Positions 6,806 to 12,809 of a stretch of 15,838 nucleotides of DNA are shown piece by piece; within the stretch, counting starts at the first letter, position 1; the number at the start of each line of letters is the position of its first letter. Position numbers and translations under genes: made by a program. The stretch is from assembly GCA_964569225.1 (NCBI GenBank), contig CAZMTU010000047.1:1-15838 (forward strand), written 5' to 3'. This DNA is from CAKSQF01 sp964569225. GTDB taxonomy: Bacteria; Bacillota; Clostridia; Oscillospirales; CAG-272. The notes under the pieces were generated by a model. The model saw only the letters and a list, made by a program, of their open reading frames with translations, did no database searches and was not told the origin of the DNA.

Positions 6806-6955
6806 ATGTTGATAAAATGGACTGCTTTTCTGCTGGAAAACCGCCGCTTTATTGATTTTGTTACCGGGAATACTGTATTCTGGCTGTCTGCTCTCGGGCT
6901 TGTGGCGGCAGGAGGGTGGGTTTTGCTCATGCGTTCCAGAAATCACCGAATGTAA
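6806..6955 (+). CDS. Small single-span membrane protein of unknown function (49 aa)
   Basis: ATG 6806 to TAA 6955 encodes 49 residues. The N-terminal part (MLIKWTAFLLENRRFIDFV) looks like an amphipathic segment with basic residues, followed by one transmembrane stretch at about residues 23-42 (VFWLSALGLVAAGGWVLL) and a basic tail RSRNHRM, so the C-terminus should face the cytoplasm. I do not recognise the family. Support for it being real comes from context: a perfect 17-nt-spaced promoter, a short leader, and purine-rich AAGGAG/GAGGAAG Shine-Dalgarno sequences 8-14 nt before the ATG. It forms its own transcription unit; the next promoter starts 15 nt after its stop. It could be a regulator of a membrane complex or a toxin-like peptide; neither is shown. 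Confidence 0.62.
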   Translation: MLIKWTAFLLENRRFIDFVTGNTVFWLSALGLVAAGGWVLLMRSRNHRM

Positions 6956-6970
6956 AAATCTTTCAGACTA

Positions 6971-6999
6971 TTGACAGAATAAACAAAATATGCTACACT
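6971..6999 (+). promoter_or_regulatory. Promoter of the acidic lipoprotein gene
   Basis: TTGACA (6971-6976), 17-nt spacer, TACACT (6994-6999). The predicted start near 7006 leaves a leader of about 130 nt that contains an 8-bp inverted repeat (7013-7020 with 7043-7050). Confidence 0.75.
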
Positions 7000-7134
7000 T
7001 AGCCTGGATAATCAATTCTGAAAAACTGAAATAATTGAATTACAGAATTGTCGATTGGAAGAACATCGGCGGTTCGGTATCAATCGGTTTTGTTTGATGA
7101 TGCGATGATGTTAAAGAGAGGAATGATAGCTTTT

Positions 7135-8244
7135 ATGAAAAAAATACCTGTTATATTACTATTGACGGCGGCATTGCTGCTGTCTGCCTGTCAGTCTGTC
7201 GGATCTGTAAATACTGATGCCGGCGATGATTCGGTTTCTGCAGCAGAGACCACTGATTCCGCGGCAGAAAATCCTGCCGAACCTGGAACAACTTCGCCCG
7301 ATGAAGCTGAAGCACCTGATGGTCCGAATGACGAGGAGTCTACAGACGAGGAGTCTACAGAAGATGAGACGTTTAAAGCTTTGCTGGCAAAATATCCGAT
7401 TGTTTCAGCTCCGTCCGGTATTTTTGCTTCTTCTGATTCAGCTAAGCTGATCGCCGATGCCGCTGAAAAGGTTGCAGCGATGGAGGATGGCGTTTTGCAG
7501 ATCAAAGCGTCTGTAGACATGAATCTGGGCGCCATAGGCAATCAGAACGAAAACTTTACAATGACGCTTAAGAAGATCGATGGCGCATATCAAAGCGTTA
7601 CCGAAACGGTGTCTTCCTCTAATGGGGAAAGCGATAAATCTATTGAAACGGTACTGTATGTTGACGGGTGTTACTATTATCTTTATGAAATTGAGGGAGA
7701 TGAGGAGTCTACTGTTAAGTATAAGGTACCGCTGACCGCAGAAAAATTTAAGGAATATATATCCGGCGAGTCGGGAAATATCAGTGATGTGGACCTTGGA
7801 GAGATCGCCGCGCTCTTTGGCAAAGCTATGAAAAATTATGCGGGGATGACTGAGGACGGCGGATGTACTTATTTTGCGCATGGCTATAACGCGTCTGACT
7901 TGAGTGATCTTGCGTTGTTCGAGGATATGCTCCTTGAATCCGGCGAACTGCTTACTGAAGATAGCTTATCCAATATTTCAATTGTTTTTTCATTGGATAA
8001 GGATGGCGCACTTCGGGGGCTGTATTTTGATCTTCCGTTGGAGATCTCCATCAGTGAAGGCGGATTTTCCATGAGCATGTCTATGGCTATCAATTTTGAG
8101 ATCACTGTTCAATCCGTTGTGGAGGGCGACAAGATTGAAGCGCCCGCCGATGCCGACAGCTATGAGCTGTGGACAGAGGATGATTTGTTTATATCGGACG
8201 ATTATTGGGATGACTGGATGAATGACGGAGACGAAAATGTGTAA
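7135..8244 (+). CDS. Acidic secreted lipoprotein of unknown function
   Basis: A 369-residue protein starting with a lipoprotein signal peptide: MKK, a hydrophobic stretch, and the lipobox LSAC with the lipidated cysteine at residue 19. It should be anchored on the outer face of the cytoplasmic membrane. Residues about 20-80 form a low-complexity linker rich in D, E, S, T and P, including a tandem DEEST pair. The remainder is a soluble domain with an alternating hydrophobic pattern (VLQIKASVDMNLG, later MSMAINFEITV) reminiscent of the LolA/LppX-like or DUF6612-like lipoproteins of Firmicutes, but I cannot assign a family. The C-terminus is very acidic with several W and D residues. ATG 7135 is chosen because it gives the signal peptide; GAGAGG lies 13 nt before it, and in-frame ATG 7123 is possible. 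It has its own promoter and terminator. Confidence 0.82.
   Translation: MKKIPVILLLTAALLLSACQSVGSVNTDAGDDSVSAAETTDSAAENPAEPGTTSPDEAEAPDGPNDEESTDEESTEDETFKALLAKYPIVSAPSGIFASSDSAKLIADAAEKVAAMEDGVLQIKASVDMNLGAIGNQNENFTMTLKKIDGAYQSVTETVSSSNGESDKSIETVLYVDGCYYYLYEIEGDEESTVKYKVPLTAEKFKEYISGESGNISDVDLGEIAALFGKAMKNYAGMTEDGGCTYFAHGYNASDLSDLALFEDMLLESGELLTEDSLSNISIVFSLDKDGALRGLYFDLPLEISISEGGFSMSMSMAINFEITVQSVVEGDKIEAPADADSYELWTEDDLFISDDYWDDWMNDGDENV
7330..7359 (+). repeat. Two perfect 15-bp tandem repeats inside the lipoprotein gene
   Basis: GACGAGGAGTCTACA occurs twice head to tail (7330-7344, 7345-7359), encoding part of the DEEST-DEEST linker. A related GAGGAGTCTACT occurs again near 7702. It keeps the reading frame, so slippage would change only linker length. 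Confidence 0.85.
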
Positions 8245-8270
8245 ATCAGTTTGAACTTGGACATATTTTC

Positions 8271-8302
8271 AAAAGGGCGCTTTGAAAGGCGTCCTTTTTT
8301 TT
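8271..8302 (+). terminator. Rho-independent terminator of the lipoprotein gene
   Basis: Ten-bp stem (8271-8280 with 8289-8298, one G-U), 8-nt loop, and an uninterrupted run of T residues from 8295 to 8302. A typical intrinsic terminator 27 nt after the stop codon. Confidence 0.88.
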
Positions 8303-8329
8303 GAGAAATCGCCAAGAATTTAGTGAATA

Positions 8330-8361
8330 TTCACAGCAAGTTCACAATTGGAATGTAAAAT
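8330..8361 (+). promoter_or_regulatory. PhoP-box-like direct repeats and candidate -10 before the polyphosphate polymerase gene
   Basis: TTCACA occurs at 8330-8335 and again at 8341-8346, an exact 11-bp period. PhoP of Bacillus binds direct TT(A/C)ACA-like repeats with this period, and the Streptomyces PHO box is a related repeat. A TAAAAT at 8356-8361 could be the -10, with no good -35 at the standard distance, as expected for an activator-dependent promoter. Assignment to PhoP is inference. Confidence 0.45.
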
Positions 8362-8418
8362 ACCGATATGTTAATTTTATGTAAAAGGAATCCGGTAAAG
8401 ATCGCGGGGTGAGTGCAG

Positions 8419-9177
8419 TTGCCGATTTCAGTCTTCAAGCGGTATGAAAAGAAATTTCTGCTGAATATGAAGCAATACCGGGAAATTATGGATTTTCTTC
8501 AAGCATATATGACTTTTGACCAATATTGCATAGATGAAAAGGTATACAGCTTGTTGAATATTTATTATGATACACCGGACAATCTTCTGATTGAACGATC
8601 AACGGAGAAACCGTTGTACAAGGAAAAACTGAGACTTCGTTCTTATTTTCCGCCGACGGATGAAAATTCAAAGGTCTTTTTTGAGATTAAACAAAAGTAT
8701 GATGGTTGTGTGACCAAGCGAAGGGTTGTTATGACTTATGGAGAAGCGCTGGAGTTGACTCAAACGCATTGTCCACCCCAAAAGCTGAAGGATGACTCGT
8801 ATATCAATGTGCAGGTGACGAAAGAGATCGCTAAAATGTTTGAGCGATATCCGGGACTGGCGCCTGCCACCTTTATTGCATATGATCGGATCGCCATGTT
8901 TGGCAAGGAGGACCCGGAGCTTCGGATTACTTTTGACCGGAACATTCGCACCCGACGGGAAAATCCCACATTTGAATACGGCACCGATGGGGAACAGCTT
9001 CTTCCGTCCGGAAAAATTTTAATGGAAATTAAGATTCCCTACACTATGCCCCTATGGTTAGCGCGGTATTTGTCGGAACGAGGGATATTTAACTCAAGCT
9101 TTTCAAAATACGGGAAGGAATATGAGTACCGTGTGACTGAAAATAAAAACAATATTACGGCACTTACGGAGGATTAA
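8419..9177 (+). CDS. VTC-domain polyphosphate polymerase-like protein
   Basis: A 252-residue protein of the VTC/CYTH tunnel-fold superfamily. Yeast Vtc4 makes polyphosphate from ATP. Conserved basic and acidic positions appear in order: RYEKKF (residues 8-13), LLNIYYDTPD (45-54), KLRLRSY (70-76), VFFEIKQKYDG with TKRR (86-102), RITFDRNIR (169-177), LMEIKIP (201-207) and SFSKYG (227-232), matching the tunnel-lining residues of the family. It is presumably cytoplasmic and acts with the DUF4956 membrane protein encoded 2 nt downstream, a frequent bacterial pairing. TTG 8419 is preferred because GGGGTGAG at 8406-8413 is well spaced from it; GTG 8413 in the same frame would overlap that site. A PhoP-box-like repeat lies upstream. 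Whether it makes polyphosphate or another product is untested. Confidence 0.88.
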   Translation: MPISVFKRYEKKFLLNMKQYREIMDFLQAYMTFDQYCIDEKVYSLLNIYYDTPDNLLIERSTEKPLYKEKLRLRSYFPPTDENSKVFFEIKQKYDGCVTKRRVVMTYGEALELTQTHCPPQKLKDDSYINVQVTKEIAKMFERYPGLAPATFIAYDRIAMFGKEDPELRITFDRNIRTRRENPTFEYGTDGEQLLPSGKILMEIKIPYTMPLWLARYLSERGIFNSSFSKYGKEYEYRVTENKNNITALTED

Positions 9178-9179
9178 AA

Positions 9180-9866
9180 ATGTTTGTGATTGAAAATGTT
9201 TTGGACAACAGTCAGTTTACAGTGGGCGCGTTGCTGGCGGTACTGGGAGCTGCGTTGGGTTGTGGACTGATTATAAGTCTTGTTTATCTGTTTACCTATC
9301 GGAAGGAAGATTATTCAAAAGGACTTTCGATTACGCTGATATTGCTCCCCGCGCTCGTATCTATTATTATTATGATGGTTTCCTCAAGCTGGAGTACAGC
9401 TTTCGGTGTTGCCGGCGCATTTTCCCTGATCCGCTTCCGCAGCACGCAGGGCAATCCGAAGGATCTGGCATACATATTCTCCGCTGTGACGATCGGATTG
9501 GCATGCGGCAAAGGCTATTTATTGGCAGCCGCTATTTTGGTGGTCGTACTTTGCGCCGTTATTCTGATCCTTCACTTTATCGGCTATGCGAATCCCAGAC
9601 AGCCCAAAATGAATCTGAAAATAACCATTCCCGAAAGCTTAAATTATAGCGGCGTTTTTGATGAGGTAATGCAAAAATACACCAGTAATTTTAAGTTGGT
9701 AAAGGTAAAATCCACCAATTTCGGTACGATGTTTGATCTCACCTTTATGATCGTGTTTAAAAAGGAGGCAGATCAAAAGGCGTTTATGGATGATCTGCGC
9801 TGTCTGAACGGAAATCTGAATATCATGCTGCAGGATCATGTTTACGATCCGGATATACTGCTCTAA
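9180..9866 (+). CDS. DUF4956 family membrane protein
   Basis: A 228-residue protein with hydrophobic segments at about 15-38, 50-69, 94-109 and 112-136 and a soluble C-terminal region of about 90 residues. The loop AGAFSLIRFRSTQGNPKDLAY (about residues 78-98) is the signature of DUF4956. The family is widely encoded next to bacterial VTC-domain proteins, suggesting a membrane partner, perhaps a channel or anchor for the polymer; this is inference from gene context. The start ATG 9180 follows GGAGG (9168-9172) by 7 nt, and only 2 nt separate it from the upstream stop, so the pair is certainly one operon. The soluble tail has alternating strands (KLVKVKSTNFGTMFDLTF) like small ferredoxin-fold domains. 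Function not established. Confidence 0.9.
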   Translation: MFVIENVLDNSQFTVGALLAVLGAALGCGLIISLVYLFTYRKEDYSKGLSITLILLPALVSIIIMMVSSSWSTAFGVAGAFSLIRFRSTQGNPKDLAYIFSAVTIGLACGKGYLLAAAILVVVLCAVILILHFIGYANPRQPKMNLKITIPESLNYSGVFDEVMQKYTSNFKLVKVKSTNFGTMFDLTFMIVFKKEADQKAFMDDLRCLNGNLNIMLQDHVYDPDILL

Positions 9867-9891
9867 GCGAGCGCCCAATTGAAAACTGCAA

Positions 9892-10491
9892 ATGAAAAAA
9901 CTGTTTTTTATTTTTCAAATCCTGATACTGACAGCAGGCATGCTTTTAATGGGGGCATGCGAAAAAAAAGGCGGGTCAGGCGCGCTGCCTGATCTCAGTA
10001 ATCCTATACACATTGCGATTGAGATCGCAGAATACGGAACCATTGAAGCGGATCTCTATCCGAATGTGGCTCCCATTACCGTTTCGCATATCGTATCGCT
10101 GATTGAAGAAGGTTTTTATGATAATCTGACCTTTCACCGAGTTATAGCAAATTTTGTGATTCAGGGCGGCGATCCTACCGGAACCGGACGCGGCGATTCG
10201 TCGCAGGAAAAAATCAAAGGTGAGTTTTCGGAAAATGGCGTGGTAAATAATCTTTCCAATACCCGTGGAACCTTAGCGATGGCGAGAACCGACCAAAGTA
10301 TGGACAGCGCCACCTCCCAGTTTTTTATCAACTTGGCTGATAATACTCATTTAGACGGAAAATATGCCACTTTTGGGATGGTGACTTCCGGAATGGAGGT
10401 TGCGGATTCGATTTCAAAGATAAGCACTGATTCGCAGGGCTTTCCGGAGAAAACGGTAGTTATTAATTCCATCAGAATAGTAAACGGCTAA
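9892..10491 (+). CDS. Lipoprotein peptidyl-prolyl cis-trans isomerase, cyclophilin type
   Basis: A 199-residue exported cyclophilin. The N-terminus is a lipoprotein signal peptide with lipobox LMGAC (lipidated C23), so it should act outside the cytoplasmic membrane as a folding catalyst for secreted proteins. The catalytic domain (about 38-198) has TFHRVI with the catalytic arginine R83, FVIQGGDPTGTG (88-99) with Q91, and TSQFFI (141-146). The positions matching W121 and H126 of human cyclophilin A are H153 and Y158, typical of short bacterial forms and predicted to lower cyclosporin binding. It begins 25 nt after the DUF4956 stop with no obvious Shine-Dalgarno sequence, so translation may depend on coupling. 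It is strongly similar to the next gene, implying tandem duplication. Confidence 0.92.
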   Translation: MKKLFFIFQILILTAGMLLMGACEKKGGSGALPDLSNPIHIAIEIAEYGTIEADLYPNVAPITVSHIVSLIEEGFYDNLTFHRVIANFVIQGGDPTGTGRGDSSQEKIKGEFSENGVVNNLSNTRGTLAMARTDQSMDSATSQFFINLADNTHLDGKYATFGMVTSGMEVADSISKISTDSQGFPEKTVVINSIRIVNG

Positions 10492-10539
10492 AGCGTGAGA
10501 ATGCTGTATACCGGATGGAGCAGAAAGGAATAGATATAG

Positions 10540-11013
10540 ATGGTTATTCTTGAATTTGAAAAGTTTGGAACGGTCAAAATTGAGTTAGCGCCTGACGCGG
10601 CCCCGATTACTGCGGCGCATTTTGAAAAGCTGATAAAGGACGGCTTTTATGACGGTCTTACCTTTCACCGGATTATCAAAGGATTTATGATTCAAGGCGG
10701 CGATCCTACCGGAACCGGCTACGGTGATCCTACGCAGGAAAAAATTAAGGGTGAATTTAAAGCCAACGGAGTCAATAATCCTTTGCATCATGCCAGAGGA
10801 GTGATTTCAATGGCGCGATCTCAAAATCCTGACAGCGCCTCTTCTCAATTTTTCATCTGCCATGTGGACTGTGCTTATTTAGACGGTCAGTACGCGGCTT
10901 TCGGCAAGGTTGCGGAAGGAATGGATGTCATTGATCAGGTGGCTTCGGTCAAGACCGATTTCAGTGATAAACCGCTGGAACCGGTGGTTATTCGGAAGAT
11001 GTATATTGAATAA
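10540..11013 (+). CDS. Cytosolic peptidyl-prolyl cis-trans isomerase, cyclophilin type
   Basis: A 157-residue cyclophilin without signal peptide, so cytoplasmic. It shows TFHRII (R44), FMIQGGDPTGTG (residues 49-60, Q52), MARSQNPDSASSQFFI (91-106) and CAYLDGQYAAFG (111-122). The two positions matching W121 and H126 of human cyclophilin A are Y113 and Y118. Length is normal for the short bacterial single-domain class. ATG 10540 follows AAAGGAA by 9 nt. It lies 48 nt after the lipoprotein cyclophilin, with no visible terminator between them, so it is likely the last gene of the operon; a strong hairpin follows. The two paralogues share a 22-base identical DNA segment around the GGDPTGTG motif. 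Confidence 0.93.
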   Translation: MVILEFEKFGTVKIELAPDAAPITAAHFEKLIKDGFYDGLTFHRIIKGFMIQGGDPTGTGYGDPTQEKIKGEFKANGVNNPLHHARGVISMARSQNPDSASSQFFICHVDCAYLDGQYAAFGKVAEGMDVIDQVASVKTDFSDKPLEPVVIRKMYIE

Positions 11014-11020
11014 TACAAAA

Positions 11021-11057
11021 GCGAGGAGGGCTTTCTTATGGGGAAAGCCCTCCTTGC
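11021..11057. terminator. Bidirectional terminator hairpin between the cyclophilin and HIT genes
   Basis: Arms 11021-11035 and 11043-11057 pair over 15 positions with one G-U and a 7-nt loop. No long U-run follows on the plus strand, but the stem starts 7 nt after the cyclophilin stop and lies between convergent genes. Confidence 0.72.
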
Positions 11058-11094
11058 TGATATATAAGCAGTGAAAAATGAGGGATGGTTATGA

Positions 11095-11433
11095 TCAAGC
11101 CATTTTTTCGCTAAGCTGTGCACCGCCCAGAATGTGAAAGTGCAGATGCGGAACGCTTTGGCAGGCGTCTTTACCACAATTAGAGATGATTCGATAACCG
11201 TCAACTAACCCGGCGTCATGGGCGATCTGCGGAATTTTTTCGAAAATAGCGGCGATGATATGGCTGTTTTCAGGCGTAATTTCCGCGGCAGAAGCAATAT
11301 GTACCTTTGGAATAGCCAGTATATGTATGGGCGCCTGAGGCTGGATGTCGTGAAAAGCAAGTAAAGCATCATCCTCGTATACCTTGCGGGATGGGATTTC
11401 ACCTGCAATGATTTTACAGAAAAGACAGTTCAT
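11095..11433 (-). CDS. HIT family (HinT-like) nucleotide hydrolase
   Basis: A 112-residue histidine-triad protein. The N-terminus CLFCKIIAGEIPS (residues 3-15) is the typical HinT start with a CxxC pair, and the catalytic triad motif HLHFHIL occupies 96-102 (H96, H98, H100, with H100 the expected nucleophile). HinT-type enzymes hydrolyse adenosine phosphoramidates in the cytosol. The segment before the triad reads GKDACQSVPHLHFH; the family usually has DAGQ, so C91 replaces a glycine. ATG 11433 follows GGAGG by about 10 nt, and a promoter lies about 30 nt further up. Convergent to the cyclophilin operon and sharing its terminator region; no functional link to neighbours is visible. Confidence 0.94.
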   Translation of the reverse strand: MNCLFCKIIAGEIPSRKVYEDDALLAFHDIQPQAPIHILAIPKVHIASAAEITPENSHIIAAIFEKIPQIAHDAGLVDGYRIISNCGKDACQSVPHLHFHILGGAQLSEKMA

Positions 11434-11465
11434 GATAAAATTACCTCCGAATTGAATTCAAGAAT

Positions 11466-11494
11466 AGTGTAGCACAAATACAGAGAAAATGCAA
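11466..11494 (-). promoter_or_regulatory. Promoter of the HIT gene
   Basis: Minus strand: TTGCAT (11494-11489), 17-nt spacer, TACACT (11471-11466). Leader to the ATG about 27 nt. Confidence 0.72.
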
Positions 11495-11635
11495 GGGTGG
11501 ACATGACATTTGTTTTTTTATTGATTAAAATGGAAAAAGCGGCTTTATAAATTCAAAAAAGCGAAAGCTGGAGGATATAATATGACCGAGTTTTAAATAA
11601 TGTTCAGCTTTTTCGAAAAAAATTTCATCTGTGAA
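11495..11635. other. Intergenic stretch with no recognised gene
   Basis: AT-rich. It contains a four-codon frame MTEF (11582-11596) behind a well-placed GGAGG and a TATAAT at 11576-11581, but nothing that makes it a convincing gene. Short GAAAAAGC/GCTTTTTC inverted sequences are present. Confidence 0.4.
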
Positions 11636-11664
11636 TTGACAGAAGCGTAAAAATGAGTTATAAT
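11636..11664 (+). promoter_or_regulatory. Consensus promoter of the DUF1858 gene
   Basis: TTGACA (11636-11641), 17-nt spacer, TATAAT (11659-11664), both perfect. The predicted start near 11671 leaves an unusually long leader of about 150 nt. Confidence 0.85.
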
Positions 11665-11823
11665 AAAAATGAATTTTTCGGAACATAAAGTTTATACGTC
11701 GGTAATGATGATTAATCCGATCTTGATCCGATGCGCATACTAAGTATTCCGAACAGTTCTATTATATCAAGCCCCGCAATGCGGAGAGCAAAATACAGGT
11801 TATTTGCTGCAAAGGAGATTATT

Positions 11824-12033
11824 ATGAAAGTAACCAAAGAATCGATTATCGGCGATGTACTGGATTATGACATCGACACCGCAGAGTTCTTTTTTGAAAT
11901 CGGAATGCATTGCTTAGGATGCCCTTCTTCCAGAGGTGAGTCTATTGAAATGGCTTGCATGGTGCATGGCACTGACCCGGAAGAATTGGTAGACAAGCTG
12001 AATCAGTATTTTGAAAGCAAAGCATCCAAATAA
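11824..12033 (+). CDS. DUF1858 domain protein with CLGC motif
   Basis: A 69-residue cytosolic protein. It consists almost entirely of a DUF1858 domain: ITKE-like start (KVTKESIIGDVL), ETAEFFF-like helix, then GMHCLGCPSSRGESIEMAC with C30, C33 and C45, and the closing DPEELVDKLN. Family members occur alone or fused to hybrid-cluster or DUF438 proteins, and the CxxC suggests a redox or metal-linked role that is not established. ATG 11824 is chosen because AAGGAG (11812-11817) lies 6 nt before it. An in-frame ATG at 11731 would add 31 unrelated residues and has no ribosome binding site. TrmK begins about 44 nt downstream, behind an AGGAGGAGG and a hairpin. Confidence 0.9.
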   Translation: MKVTKESIIGDVLDYDIDTAEFFFEIGMHCLGCPSSRGESIEMACMVHGTDPEELVDKLNQYFESKASK

Positions 12034-12041
12034 ACAGGAGG

Positions 12042-12063
12042 AGGCGAACCGAAGGGTTCGCCT
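12042..12063 (+). promoter_or_regulatory. Hairpin between AGGAGGAGG and the trmK start
   Basis: Arms 12042-12050 and 12055-12063 pair perfectly over 9 bp with a GAAG loop. The Shine-Dalgarno-like AGGAG sits just 5' of the stem (12036-12040) and the trmK ATG 13 nt after it. It could shorten the effective spacing for trmK, or end the DUF1858 transcript; a T-containing TTGTTCCT follows. Confidence 0.6.
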
Positions 12064-12076
12064 TGTTCCTCAAAGA

Positions 12077-12751
12077 ATGCCAAAGCTGTCGCCGAGGCTG
12101 CAGGCAGTTGCGGAACTGGTTAGGAACGGTGCGGCGGTTGCCGATATAGGTACAGATCATGCATATCTGCCTATTTGGCTGGTAGCTTCCGGTATTTCCA
12201 CTCGGGCAATTGCCTGTGATTTAAGAGAGGGACCGCTTAGGCGGGCTGCGGCGAATGTGGATGCCTGTGGATTGTCACAGCAAATTGTATTAAAGCAAAC
12301 AGACGGGCTGACAGGACTCAACAGCTTCGCGCCGGATGATATTTTGATTTGCGGAATGGGCGGGGAACTGATTATCCGGATTCTGGAACAGTCGGTTTGG
12401 GTTTGTGATTCTAAAATCCGGTTGATCCTACAGCCAATGACGGCTGCAGACCGTCTGCGCTGTTGGCTTTGTCGCAGCGGTTTTAAGATCGATGCTGAAT
12501 CAATGGCACAAGAGGATAATCGAATTTACGAGATTATTGCGGCGCATTACAGCGGTCAAACGTCAGAATTAAGTGAAGCCCGTGCAATCGCGGGCTTTGC
12601 GCCTCAGGGGAAGCTTTTTGACATAGCGCTTAACCGAAAGCTTGCACGTTTGCAAAAACAAATTGATGGGTGGCAGGCGGCAGGGAAAGACACTACCGAT
12701 CTGTGCCGATTGAAGGATGAACTGAATGAATTGCTGTCAGATGATCTGTAA
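12077..12751 (+). CDS. trmK: tRNA (adenine-N1)-22 methyltransferase TrmK
   Basis: A SAM-dependent methyltransferase of 224 residues that forms m1A at position 22 of bacterial tRNAs. The N-terminus KLSPRLQAVAELV corresponds to the family start, followed by the SAM-binding VADIGTDHAYLP (residues 21-32), CDLREGPL (48-54), ICGMGGELI (91-99) and LILQPMTAADRLRCWL (116-131). A C-terminal helical coiled-coil region (about 175-220) is typical. ATG 12077 is used because it matches the family N-terminus; the only other in-frame start, TTG 12011, lies inside the DUF1858 gene and has no ribosome binding site. The nearest good Shine-Dalgarno sequence is about 32 nt away across a hairpin. The Nif3-like gene follows, as trmK-yqfO in Bacillus. 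Confidence 0.92.
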   Translation: MPKLSPRLQAVAELVRNGAAVADIGTDHAYLPIWLVASGISTRAIACDLREGPLRRAAANVDACGLSQQIVLKQTDGLTGLNSFAPDDILICGMGGELIIRILEQSVWVCDSKIRLILQPMTAADRLRCWLCRSGFKIDAESMAQEDNRIYEIIAAHYSGQTSELSEARAIAGFAPQGKLFDIALNRKLARLQKQIDGWQAAGKDTTDLCRLKDELNELLSDDL

Positions 12752-12809
12752 TATTTGGAACAGGTAATTTTGTGTTTCTATTAATATAAAAATTAAAGGA
12801 GAAGGGACA

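Noticed and set aside
7438..7881. 147-codon minus-strand frame
   Set aside because: Antisense to the lipoprotein gene, whose signal peptide, promoter and terminator support the plus strand.
11582..11596. Four-codon frame MTEF with GGAGG 7 nt upstream
   Set aside because: Well-placed ribosome binding site, but too short to judge and no matching regulatory context; could be chance.
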